64,000 nucleotides of DNA, from assembly GCF_003201835.2 (NCBI RefSeq), contig NZ_CP029289.2:310001-374000 (forward strand), in the 5' to 3' direction. Positions 1 to 7,765 of this stretch are shown here, piece after piece. Numbering within the stretch: the stretch's first letter is position 1; every line of letters starts with the position of its first letter. Below the pieces are notes generated by a model that had not been told where the DNA came from, did not search any database, and saw only the letters and a program-made list of their open reading frames with translations. Position numbers and translations under genes: made by a program. The stretch is from Acidianus brierleyi. Its GTDB lineage: Archaea > Thermoproteota > Thermoprotei_A > Sulfolobales > Sulfolobaceae.

Positions 1-2172
1 AATATTATACGCTTTTCTAAACTCAAGATTGTCCATAAGAGAAGATATCTCTTTTATTTTATAATGTAATATTGATGAAAACCATATATCTTCGTCTTTA
101 ATATCATTGCTAACTTCCATTTTTGAAAAGAACATTATGGTATCATAAATCCTTTTTAATTGATTAGAAATAGAATTTGTAATATACGAGCTAAAATCTG
201 TATCCTCAGATATTTCTGAGGATACTGTTAAAGCCAATCGAATAGGATCTGCACCAAATTCGTTTATAGCCTTGAATAATGGATAGACGTTTCCAAAACT
301 TTTACTCATTTTTTTGCCTCCAACTCTAACAAATCCGTTTATTATAATTGACCTTGGAAGATATTTTTCACCAAAAATAGCAAGATGGTTATATAAGTAA
401 AAGGGCAAATGATTTCTTATTAAATCTCTTCCACTATGTCTAGAATCTACTGGGTACCAATATTCGAATTCACTCTTGATATCTTCTAATATTTTTTTAT
501 CTAGTTGAAGTTCTTCAGAAATTTTATTTACATCTCCTTCGCCTAATAAGACGTAATTCCAAAAAACATCTTGGAGCTTTTCGGGATCCTGAGGTAATTT
601 ATGGGCTATTGTATAGAAAACTGTATATATAGTTGAGTCACTTAAACTGTCAACTATTTGTGAATTATCCCAAGGTAGTCTAGCGCCTAATCCTCTACTT
701 CGTGAACATGCTCTCTTATTAAGGGAAAATATTACTTTTTCTAGATCTTTCCTTTCATCTTCTGGTATAATCTTTATCTTATCTAAAGATTTTAGGGTTA
801 GTGATTTCCAATTTGGATCATCATAGTTAATAAACAATTGATTCTGCATCATTTTAACTACTATTTCAGTACCGCATCTACAATAAATAGGACCGTTAGA
901 TATTTCATAGATATTATCATAGTGTCCCAATTTCTTTAATAACTCTATTATTTTTTCCCTAGCATCCTTAACTGGTTTTCCATTAATTTCATCTTTTATA
1001 TACTGTTTCATAAAATCGGGTACTAGATTTTCAAGATCATTAGCCATATAGCCCTTGTAATATTCGATTTTATATAATGATTCTATGTAATCTTTCAACT
1101 CTGCTGGAGTTTTTGTCCCAGCTATAGAGACTACCTCAACTGATGGTATATCTTCATATTCTGATGTATAGATTATTCTTTTTAACTCAGGCTTAATTCC
1201 TGATTCAATTAATGCTAAATAATGTAATGGCTCATGAGAAGGTACAGCCATAACTATTCCTGTTCCTACATCTGGCTCAACTATTTTGTTAGGTATAATA
1301 TCTAACTTTTCACCAGTTAAAGGATTAATAACCTTTATTTTTAGTAAGTCTTCTAGTTTAATTTCTCCTATTTTTTCTAAATTCATTTGATATGATAATT
1401 TACTAAACGCTTTATCTGTTAATATCCACTTTTTAGAGTCCTTTTTAACAATTATGTACGTAGCTTTTGGATTTATCATTAATGCAGTAGCACCAAAAAT
1501 CGTTTCTGGTCTAGGCGTTACAACAGGAAATAAATAATCATTATTTTCAAAAAGTATTACATTTTGCTTTACTATTTCTGGTTCTATATCTCCTTTAGTA
1601 TCATGCATTCCTACTGGAAAATTATCATTAGGACAAAATCCTACTGCCTCAGTAGACTGCGAGACATAACCCTTATCCTTAAGTTTTCTAAATTGCCATT
1701 GTATAAATTTCTCAAACCTTTTATCTACAGTTGTAAATTCTCTTCTCCAATCTATACTGAGGCCTAATTTTTTTGCAGTATTTTCCATCTCATTCTTAAA
1801 ATACTCTGCTAACTTTAATGGATCAGTGAATTCTTCCAATTTTTCTCTAGGAATGCCATAGATATCTATAAATTCAGATATTATATCTTTATCTCCTCTT
1901 TTTATAGCTTCTGACATAGAAAGTATAGGTGTACCTGTAAATTGGAAAGCTAGCGGGAAAAGTACATTATGTCCTTTCATTCTCATATATCTTGCGTAAA
2001 TATCTGCAGTTACATATGTTCTTCCGTGTCCTATATGAAATGGACTGTTTGTATAAGGAAATGCTACAGTAATAAAGAATTTAGGCTTCTCATTAGGATC
2101 TACATTAAACAAGTTACAAAAATCTTTACTCCATTTTTCGGCGAGTTTGTTGAAGAATTGTTCATTAGACAT
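1..2172 (-). CDS. leuS: Leucyl-tRNA synthetase, partial (LeuRS-I-like paralog)
   Basis: Class I leucyl-tRNA synthetase, which charges tRNA(Leu) with leucine in the cytoplasm. About 724 residues are visible; the C-terminal end lies beyond the left edge. Translating the minus strand from the ATG at 2172 shows the HIGH motif (PFHIGHGR, about residue 46) and the KMSKS loop (GKKMSKSFG), so the synthetic site looks intact. The inserted CP1 editing domain reads TPRPETIFG and then VPSHEPLHYLA near 1215-1245. Other LeuRS enzymes have an Asp at the position that is His here (PLHY), and this Asp binds the amino group of the mischarged residue. Sulfolobales are known to carry two LeuRS copies: LeuRS-F (canonical) and LeuRS-I (altered editing domain, not essential). 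The substitution points to LeuRS-I. Family call is sure; the paralog call is an inference. Confidence 0.93.
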   Translation of the reverse strand, partial: MSNEQFFNKLAEKWSKDFCNLFNVDPNEKPKFFITVAFPYTNSPFHIGHGRTYVTADIYARYMRMKGHNVLFPLAFQFTGTPILSMSEAIKRGDKDIISEFIDIYGIPREKLEEFTDPLKLAEYFKNEMENTAKKLGLSIDWRREFTTVDKRFEKFIQWQFRKLKDKGYVSQSTEAVGFCPNDNFPVGMHDTKGDIEPEIVKQNVILFENNDYLFPVVTPRPETIFGATALMINPKATYIIVKKDSKKWILTDKAFSKLSYQMNLEKIGEIKLEDLLKIKVINPLTGEKLDIIPNKIVEPDVGTGIVMAVPSHEPLHYLALIESGIKPELKRIIYTSEYEDIPSVEVVSIAGTKTPAELKDYIESLYKIEYYKGYMANDLENLVPDFMKQYIKDEINGKPVKDAREKIIELLKKLGHYDNIYEISNGPIYCRCGTEIVVKMMQNQLFINYDDPNWKSLTLKSLDKIKIIPEDERKDLEKVIFSLNKRACSRSRGLGARLPWDNSQIVDSLSDSTIYTVFYTIAHKLPQDPEKLQDVFWNYVLLGEGDVNKISEELQLDKKILEDIKSEFEYWYPVDSRHSGRDLIRNHLPFYLYNHLAIFGEKYLPRSIIINGFVRVGGKKMSKSFGNVYPLFKAINEFGADPIRLALTVSSEISEDTDFSSYITNSISNQLKRIYDTIMFFSKMEVSNDIKDEDIWFSSILHYKIKEISSLMDNLEFRKAYNI

Positions 2173-2213
2173 TACTATTTAATAGATTGAGAAACTTAAA
2201 TTATATCATTAAA

Positions 2214-3266
2214 TCATGGAATTACTTCTGTAGAATCTAAAGTGGGATCATACTTAAGGTCGCTAAGTTTTATTGATCCTTTTCTTATAGCATTATCAAT
2301 TTCAGGAATTATAGACAGTACTATTTTTAAATACTCTTTTGTAATATTATCTACAATATTAAATCCTTCTTCTCCCCAATATTTTTCTTTAGATGCATAA
2401 AGACATCTTCCGCCACAGTACCTATTATATTCGCAATTTTTACATATTTCTGGCAAGGGATCTTCCATTAGTTTGAAACCATCCACTGAACCTAATTCAG
2501 CCCACTTTTCTCTCACAGCTATAGGGCAAGATAATACTCTTCCATCAGATGTTACAGTTACTGACTTATATCCAGCTCCACAAGGAGATCCTTTATAACC
2601 TTCAAAATAATGAGCGGAAATTACACCTAATATAGGTATTATCTTAATTATTTTTCCTTCCCAAATTTTTTCTACAAAATAGTCTACCAATTTCTTTATT
2701 CCTGGTATATAATTTTCTCTTGCCCACCTTTCCACGTTCCATTTCTCTGTCCATATTACGTTTAGTTGCCAATGTATTTTGTCATATAAGCCTAAATTTA
2801 TCAAATGCATCACCTCCTCATAAATATCTGAATCTTCAGTTACGGTCATTCTTGCTATAGTCTCTATTCCTAAAGATTTAAGTAATTTTGAATTTTCTGT
2901 GACTACTCTATAAATTTTTTTTCCTCTATGCTTGTCTGTAATCTCTTCTCTTCCATCTATAGATAATAACGCTACGTTAATTTTTTTCCAATACTTTAGA
3001 GGTAAAATTCTTATTAAAGTTCCATTAGTTTGTATACCTATTCTTTTAGCTCTCACGTTGTCAATAAAGTCCATTATAAATTTTGGATTATTAAGTGGTT
3101 CTCCACCATAAAAAATTACTGTAGGGTTACTATCATTTTCTATTAGTTTTTTAAGCTTATTTATATTATATGTAGTCTTCCATGGTACTACGTCTTTTGG
3201 GAAAGATCCACCACAATAATCACATATTAGATTACATTTCCCAGTAGTCACGAGTAGCCATAACAT
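2214..3266 (-). CDS. Radical SAM/SPASM domain protein (putative peptide-modifying)
   Basis: A 350-residue radical SAM enzyme. The SAM-binding 4Fe-4S motif CxxxCxxC is at the extreme N-terminus (GKCNLICDYC), followed by a TIM-barrel with FYGGEPL, the conserved GGE motif. The C-terminal third has a SPASM-like set of cysteines (CGAGYKS, LSCPIA, EICKNCEYNRYCGGRC), which binds auxiliary Fe-S clusters. Proteins of this layout in archaea are annotated as putative peptide-modifying enzymes (AF0577-like). No precursor peptide gene is evident next to it. It is read in the same direction as leuS upstream, 41 bases apart. Substrate unknown. Confidence 0.85.
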   Translation of the reverse strand: MLWLLVTTGKCNLICDYCGGSFPKDVVPWKTTYNINKLKKLIENDSNPTVIFYGGEPLNNPKFIMDFIDNVRAKRIGIQTNGTLIRILPLKYWKKINVALLSIDGREEITDKHRGKKIYRVVTENSKLLKSLGIETIARMTVTEDSDIYEEVMHLINLGLYDKIHWQLNVIWTEKWNVERWARENYIPGIKKLVDYFVEKIWEGKIIKIIPILGVISAHYFEGYKGSPCGAGYKSVTVTSDGRVLSCPIAVREKWAELGSVDGFKLMEDPLPEICKNCEYNRYCGGRCLYASKEKYWGEEGFNIVDNITKEYLKIVLSIIPEIDNAIRKGSIKLSDLKYDPTLDSTEVIP

Positions 3267-3377
3267 AAGGGTTAAAGGTTTATTAGACTAATAAATTCTT
3301 ATTTAATCTTCAACTTTTCTTAGCAAAAACATTGGAGTAAAATATATTATCTACATTATTACTAATAAAAATATTAA

Positions 3378-3800
3378 ATGAATATTGAGCTAGTTCGGAA
3401 AGGTTTACTTTATGTAGGGATAGGTTTGGTATTACTTAGTGTAATAGTTGGAGATATGTTTCTAAATGGAAATATGACAGCATCGAATCTAGTTCTAAAT
3501 CGTAATCAGTTTAGTACGACTTTTACATTTTCTGAACCAGTAGCAGTAGAAGTTCATTCTGAAGCAAACGTAAATATAAAAGGAGGAAACGTATATACTG
3601 TTGGAAATAATTACATTGCAATACCTACATCTACTGAATTATTATTAAGTATAAAAAATTCTACATCTAGTTTTATATCAATAAATATATTTAAGCTACC
3701 GTCATATATCTATATGATATTTTCACTTATATTAACTGGAGTAATGTTAATAATCATTTCTATAATTATTATTATTTATATTAAGTTTAAGAATTTCTGA
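3378..3800 (+). CDS. Small membrane protein, two TM segments, orphan
   Basis: A 140-residue protein that I do not recognise. A hydrophobic segment near residues 9-27 and a second near residues 108-135 (rich in Ile) flank about 80 polar residues, so the middle is probably outside the cell with both ends anchored. The loop has Asn-X-Ser/Thr sequons (NMT, NST), as expected of glycosylated archaeal surface proteins. The same plan (TM, external loop, TM) is seen in the unrelated protein at 57477-57971. The 3' end overlaps the convergent gene by 14 bases. No function assigned. Confidence 0.6.
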   Translation: MNIELVRKGLLYVGIGLVLLSVIVGDMFLNGNMTASNLVLNRNQFSTTFTFSEPVAVEVHSEANVNIKGGNVYTVGNNYIAIPTSTELLLSIKNSTSSFISINIFKLPSYIYMIFSLILTGVMLIIISIIIIIYIKFKNF

Positions 3801-4371
3801 TAGAATCTAGAATCTCTTTAGTTAATTTCAATGCTATGTCTTCCTGTGCTTCTTTAATTCTATAATATAATGATAATGAAACTAGAAGTTTATTTAGGGC
3901 CCTACTTAATGTGTCTGAATTTATAGGTCTCTCAAGGTGTGTTGCAATTCTTAGTTCATCATCAAGAGTTATAAATTCTATACCTTCAGAATTCAATAGA
4001 TCGTTTACTATATCTTCTCCGTTAAAAGGAAATAAATTTAGATCGTTTCCTGTAAAAATCTTGTTTCCGTTCAAATGTAATGTTATATATTCTCTCCAAT
4101 ATTTTGGTTTATATAATATTTCTCTAAATTTGTCGATTTTACTAATTTTGTTTGAAAATGCATTCAGTAAATCGTCTGGAGCGTTAGTAGGATATATTAG
4201 AATCGCATACGTATCGAATTCCTTGCTAATATAGCTTCCCTCTTTTCCTTTTAATATGCTCCAGTCATTTTCATATGTTATTTGATAGTTTGATATTGAT
4301 TCTCTAAATGCATAAAGATTGAAATATATCTCAATTATAGCTTCAGCGGTGGTCCTCTCATCATAATTCAT
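3787..4371 (-). CDS. Hypothetical protein
   Basis: A 194-residue soluble protein that I do not recognise. It has no signal peptide, membrane segment or clear motif. It starts with MNYDERTTAEAIIEIYFNLY and looks mixed alpha/beta, with acidic patches. The gene lies between an orphan membrane protein, with which it overlaps tail to tail, and a C/D sRNA candidate about 40 bases upstream of its start. The ORF has no frame disruption and codon use like its neighbours, so it is probably a real gene. Confidence 0.55.
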   Translation of the reverse strand: MNYDERTTAEAIIEIYFNLYAFRESISNYQITYENDWSILKGKEGSYISKEFDTYAILIYPTNAPDDLLNAFSNKISKIDKFREILYKPKYWREYITLHLNGNKIFTGNDLNLFPFNGEDIVNDLLNSEGIEFITLDDELRIATHLERPINSDTLSRALNKLLVSLSLYYRIKEAQEDIALKLTKEILDSIRNS

Positions 4372-4410
4372 GTAGTGCTCGACCTCATCATTTACTCTAG
4401 AATAATATAT

Positions 4411-4466
4411 TCAGTCAGTTTAAATATTATATCATCCAATCCAAGGGGTGGAACATCATCACTAAA
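4411..4466 (-). ncRNA. C/D-box sRNA candidate, guide complementary to 16S rRNA
   Basis: Read on the minus strand, a C box GTGATGA (4462-4456) is followed after one base by a 13-nt guide (4454-4442) that is the exact complement of CAAGGGGUGGAAC. From memory, this is part of crenarchaeal 16S rRNA in the helix 28 region. A degenerate C' box TGGATGA lies at 4438-4432, then 13 nt, then a D box CTGA (4418-4415). C to D is 48 nt, typical of archaeal 2'-O-methylation guides. Weak points: D' is not canonical, the second guide is AT-only, and I see no well-spaced TATA box. It lies just beyond the 3' end of the IS607 element, which may have displaced its promoter. Confidence 0.5.
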
Positions 4467-4495
4467 TTGCATAGACTATATTAGGGGTTTGGGCT

Positions 4496-5785
4496 TCATA
4501 GGATTTCATAATATTTCATATCAATCCTCAGCCCTTGGGCTTCACCAGAGTCACGGGGAAACCCGTTACCCCTCCGCCCCTTTAGCGGGATAACCCCAAC
4601 CCACACCCGCGGAATATCACGGATGCGGGGAAACCCGCACATCTTGAGGTATATGTTGAGAGATGCGTTCAATTGCCTATCCAGAGTGAACCCACACCTC
4701 TCACACCTAAAAGTCCTGCCGACCTTTCGGGAAACCCATCCACATCTGGGGCAGGACTTGGAAGTGAGGTGCGGGTCAACCTCCTTAACGAAAGAACCAT
4801 ATAAGGGAGCCTTGTATTTAAGCACACGGTGAATTGTCCTCCACACAGTCCTTGAAACCTTCTTAGACAGCTTGTCATCAGCGTCTTGGAACATTGACTG
4901 CTTATCCAACTTTTCAACAGCAATCAGAGTGAGAGGATACATTTCCAACAGTTTGTTCACGAACTTGTGAACATAATCCAGCACACGATTCCTCTCCCTA
5001 TGAGAATACTTATTCATTAACACCTTCCCCTTCCTACCGTGTTTAGAAGCAAAAGATTGTATTTTACTCCTCTTCAACTCCATACCGTACTTCAAACTAT
5101 ACAACTCCTTCAAGGAGAAAGTGACGAACTTCTCCCCATCGTAAGCGTCTAATGTGTAAAGGTTACTATCAATTGAGAGAAAATCTATGGGAGTAAACCA
5201 AGGTAACCTGTAACGGAACGGTAGGTGAACTCTATCCTCCTTAATTATGGGCTCACACAACTCAAGCCCTTCAACCCTTCGTGAAAACCACTTGTGAGAC
5301 CATGAGAAGGTGACGTATTCGTGAGGTCTTACAGTAATCCTAACGTCTTCGCCATCAACCTTCCTCAGAGTAGACTTTACCCTAACGTAAACCTTCCTCA
5401 GTGTTGGTTTCCTTAATGACGCTTGCCCCTTCTCAGCCCTCCTCTTCCAACTCTTCAACACTGAGTAAGCGTCATTTATTGCTTTGTCCACGTAATGTGA
5501 AGCTAGATTGTTAACCTTCTCAAGCTCATCCCTCAACTTCTTGTAAACCTCCTTTTTTTTAGGGAGAGTTATTTTAACCTTAGCGAAAATTTTCTTACCC
5601 TTCTTGACCTCCTTCCTCTCTATCCTAGTCTTTTCCCACAGATAGTCTAATGCCTTTTGCAGTAGGGCTCTGTAATTCTCCAGTAGTATTTTCGTCTCCT
5701 CCTTCTTATCGTTCTTCAGGGAGTAAGTTAGGTAGACGTATTCCTCCTGTGGTTGGAATGATTTAAGCCTTAAGTTCTTCGACAC
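4496..5785 (-). CDS. tnpB: TnpB, RNA-guided nuclease of IS607 element
   Basis: A 429-residue OrfB/TnpB protein. RuvC-like catalytic residues are visible: Asp206 in SIDSN, Glu291 in AVEKLD, and Asp369 in LDRQLNASLNI. Between the last two lies a zinc finger with Cys345/Cys348 and Cys361/Cys364. The N-terminal region is basic and helical, as in the family. TnpB enzymes are omega-RNA-guided DNA nucleases that help the element persist. The gene starts 23 bases inside tnpA. The last residues (from about Ile421, IDMKYYEIL) come after the terminal hairpin and are probably encoded by DNA flanking the element, so the stop codon may be supplied by the insertion site. All motifs are intact. Confidence 0.93.
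   Translation of the reverse strand: MSKNLRLKSFQPQEEYVYLTYSLKNDKKEETKILLENYRALLQKALDYLWEKTRIERKEVKKGKKIFAKVKITLPKKKEVYKKLRDELEKVNNLASHYVDKAINDAYSVLKSWKRRAEKGQASLRKPTLRKVYVRVKSTLRKVDGEDVRITVRPHEYVTFSWSHKWFSRRVEGLELCEPIIKEDRVHLPFRYRLPWFTPIDFLSIDSNLYTLDAYDGEKFVTFSLKELYSLKYGMELKRSKIQSFASKHGRKGKVLMNKYSHRERNRVLDYVHKFVNKLLEMYPLTLIAVEKLDKQSMFQDADDKLSKKVSRTVWRTIHRVLKYKAPLYGSFVKEVDPHLTSKSCPRCGWVSRKVGRTFRCERCGFTLDRQLNASLNIYLKMCGFPRIRDIPRVWVGVIPLKGRRGNGFPRDSGEAQGLRIDMKYYEIL
4529..4640 (-). ncRNA. Putative TnpB omega-RNA (reRNA) scaffold
   Basis: The 3' part of tnpB and its end can form a series of short GC hairpins on the sense strand: arms at 4634-4638/4625-4629 (GCGGG stem, 4-nt loop), a CCGC stem near 4586-4571, arms at 4562-4566/4553-4557 (ACGGG stem, 4-nt loop), and GCCCAAGGGC at 4540-4531. 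TnpB proteins are known to use an RNA made from the 3' end of their own gene, ending in a guide taken from the flanking DNA. The position and structures fit; boundaries and expression are inferred. Confidence 0.45.
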
Positions 5786-6338
5786 ACTTCTTCACCTTCT
5801 CTTTCCTCATTCCTTGCAATTTCTCGCTGAATGATACTAGGATTGAGATTAAGTCTTCGATTAACTCTTGTTCTGGGGTTTTGTCCTCCTTGTTTAGCAC
5901 CACGAGCTCGCAGTTGTGTGCTTTGCACACCTCTTCAATTATTTCAAAGCCGAACATTACTAGTCTGTCTGGGTAGGCTATGACTATTTTTGATACTTCG
6001 TTATTCAATATCATTCTCAGTAATTTGAGGAAACCTTTTCTCTTCATGTTTAATGAAGATCCCACGTCTGTTATTACTTGGTCGTAGTCCTTAACGTTCT
6101 CCTCTAGGTATTTAACTTGGTTTATCAAGTCGTCTTTTTGTGTGTTTGATGATACTCTAGCATAAAGTATCACTTTCCTCTTCCTAACAATCCCCATCAG
6201 TCTTTCTACGTCCTCTTCTCTGAACCTCCACTTCTCGCTCTGTAATACTACTGGTTGAATGTAGCCTTTCTTTACGTATTCTCTGAGTGTTGCGTATGAA
6301 ATTCCTAAGCGTTGGCACACTTCTTTAGGTCTTAGCAT
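5763..6338 (-). CDS. tnpA: IS607-type serine recombinase (TnpA)
   Basis: A 191-residue transposase. Residues 1-50 form a MerR-like helix-turn-helix (RPKEVCQRLGISYATLREYV). The small serine resolvase domain follows with YARVSSNTQKDDL, where Ser63 is the likely nucleophile, and later a resolvase-type segment around Arg in YPDRL. IS607 TnpA differs from other resolvases by this N-terminal DNA-binding domain. A TATA-like box (minus strand, TTTATATTA near 6370-6362) lies about 27 bases before the ATG, so the message is probably leaderless. It is the first gene of the element and overlaps tnpB by 23 bases. Confidence 0.93.
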   Translation of the reverse strand: MLRPKEVCQRLGISYATLREYVKKGYIQPVVLQSEKWRFREEDVERLMGIVRKRKVILYARVSSNTQKDDLINQVKYLEENVKDYDQVITDVGSSLNMKRKGFLKLLRMILNNEVSKIVIAYPDRLVMFGFEIIEEVCKAHNCELVVLNKEDKTPEQELIEDLISILVSFSEKLQGMRKEKVKKCVEELKA

Positions 6339-6344
6339 TGTATA

Positions 6345-6373
6345 AAAGTTTATGATGAAATAATATAAACTTT
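6345..6373. repeat. Inverted repeat upstream of tnpA
   Basis: AAAGTTTA (6345-6352) and TAAACTTT (6366-6373) form a perfect 8-bp inverted repeat with a 13-base spacer, directly before the tnpA start. It overlaps the probable tnpA promoter. It could be a recombinase binding site at the left end of the element, an autoregulatory operator, or both. The rest of the gap to 6485 is AT-rich with nothing recognisable. Confidence 0.5.
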
Positions 6374-6485
6374 ACGGTTTATCTGAAACTGCTAACAACG
6401 GCTTTATTATATATAACTAAGTATTTATCATTTTTAGCTATTTGAAGTATATTCTATGGAATTTTGGCCAAAATATTTAAGATGA

Positions 6486-7127
6486 CTAAAAGACATTCTC
6501 TATAAACCTTTTTATTTCTATAGAGTATTTGTTAATAGGCCTAAATTCACTTGAAAACCTTTTTTTATCTGAATAAACGAAGCTATTACAATCTGATGCC
6601 CATAAAATTTCCTTTTTATTAGAATTTAGCCAATAAATTAAATTAAAGCAGGAACCATTTTTATTTTTGATGTATATTTTTAATTTCCTTTCAGTGTTGA
6701 ATCCTGGTTTATCTTGAAGGAACTCTTTATTTAATTCTATTTTTAACTCTTCTAATCCAAAATCTATATATTTCTTTGGTTCAAATCTAAATTCGCTCAT
6801 GTCAATAAGAAAATCTTCAATTATAGATAATGGTATTTCGTGAATAATATGAGTTTTATTTACGTCTTCTTGAGTATTGTTTATCATATTATTAACTAAT
6901 AATTTTATTTCTTGTATGGCTTCACTATCCTTTTTTACTGAAAGGTTATTGAAATCATACAATCTTCCATTACTATAATTAACTCTATGATTAGGATTAA
7001 AGATATTAAGAATTAATACATTATTATTCCAAGTTAGTTCAATTATATTTGATCTACTATTACATTGGAAGTTTATAGAAGTTTCACTACAATGGAAAGA
7101 GAAACTAAGTTCACTTATCCAGGTCAT
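6486..7127 (-). CDS. Hypothetical protein in TenA operon
   Basis: A 213-residue protein that I do not recognise. The N-terminal half is rich in Asn/Ser and predicted beta strands (FSFHCSETSINFQC); the C-terminal half has a similar strand-rich pattern with paired cysteines. There is no signal peptide or TM segment. Its ATG overlaps the stop of the TenA-like gene by four bases (ATGA), so the two are translationally coupled and it is the last gene of an operon that starts at 10432. The IS607 element sits directly downstream. Function unknown. Confidence 0.55.
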   Translation of the reverse strand: MTWISELSFSFHCSETSINFQCNSRSNIIELTWNNNVLILNIFNPNHRVNYSNGRLYDFNNLSVKKDSEAIQEIKLLVNNMINNTQEDVNKTHIIHEIPLSIIEDFLIDMSEFRFEPKKYIDFGLEELKIELNKEFLQDKPGFNTERKLKIYIKNKNGSCFNLIYWLNSNKKEILWASDCNSFVYSDKKRFSSEFRPINKYSIEIKRFIENVF

Positions 7128-7765
7128 TCTATACCACTAATTTTTGTCTCATCGTTTCTCAGCGCGGATTCCCAGAACATTATTTCAAAGTTAATACTAT
7201 CGCGAAATATAGTATTGAGTTCTTCTTTATAATCTATAGAATTTAGCGAGTCTAATATTATATCTATTCTGCTCTTATATTCATCAGACGCATAAAATTC
7301 TGCCCATTTTTTATATATATTATTTGAAGTATCTATTACATATTTTCCAATTTCGTAATATCCCCACATACATGGAGCCCATGCCGCTAAAAATTCTGCC
7401 CAACCTATTGTTGAATAATAATATAAATGTCTAGTATATGCATAGTTAACTAGAGAATATCCAGTTTTCTCTATTTCTTTTTCAGTAATTCCTAGTTTAT
7501 CTAGTAAGAAAGAATGAACTTCTACTCCTTTATCTCTAGTTTGAAAAATCTTTGTAAGTATTTTAGAGGTTTGCTCGATAGGACCTAAAGAAGAAGCCTT
7601 TATCAAACTCTTTAACATTATTTTAACATATTTTGAATCCTGAATCAAGTAATATCTGAAATTCTCCAAATTGAGTGTGCCATTTCTCATTTTTACTACA
7701 AAGTCATGTTTTACATATCTTTCCCACAATTCTTTATTATTTTCTTTTAATTTATCGCTTATCAT
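7124..7765 (-). CDS. TenA/thiaminase II family protein
   Basis: A 213-residue all-helical TenA-like protein. The family cleaves thiamine or salvages degraded pyrimidines (aminopyrimidine aminohydrolase) in thiamine metabolism. Visible family features are the Asp in YYLIQDSKYV, the catalytic-type Cys in AAWAPCMWGYYEIG, and a C-terminal FWESALR with the expected Glu. A longer reading to 7813 exists, but MISDKLKENNKELWERYVKH is the normal TenA beginning and its ATG overlaps the stop of the SDR gene as ATGA, so I chose 7765. It is coupled to the SDR and the downstream orphan. A ThiN-domain protein is encoded at 32211. The exact substrate cannot be read from the sequence. Confidence 0.82.
   Translation of the reverse strand: MISDKLKENNKELWERYVKHDFVVKMRNGTLNLENFRYYLIQDSKYVKIMLKSLIKASSLGPIEQTSKILTKIFQTRDKGVEVHSFLLDKLGITEKEIEKTGYSLVNYAYTRHLYYYSTIGWAEFLAAWAPCMWGYYEIGKYVIDTSNNIYKKWAEFYASDEYKSRIDIILDSLNSIDYKEELNTIFRDSINFEIMFWESALRNDETKISGIE

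Larger units (their letters stand above)
4496..6373 (-). mobile_element. IS607-family insertion sequence (TnpA serine recombinase + TnpB)
   Basis: Two overlapping genes in the IS607 order, tnpA then tnpB, both complete and with catalytic residues intact, so the element may still be mobile. The coordinates run from the tnpB stop to an inverted repeat upstream of tnpA; the true ends are not resolved. IS607 elements have no terminal inverted repeats and usually make no target duplication. The GC content of the tnpB part is clearly higher than that of the surrounding DNA, which suggests transfer. Subterminal structure at the tnpB end includes several GC-rich hairpins and a direct repeat TGAAGCCCAA (minus strand, near 4543-4534 and 4498-4489), one of which may mark the right end. 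Confidence 0.85.

Noticed and set aside
4623..4923. Open frames on both strands within tnpB
   Set aside because: They arise from the higher GC content of the element; TnpB motifs run through the region in one frame.
6353..6388. C/D-like pattern ATGATGA ... CTGA upstream of tnpA
   Set aside because: No C' or D' box, spacer of about 24 AT-rich bases, and it coincides with the tnpA inverted repeat and promoter.
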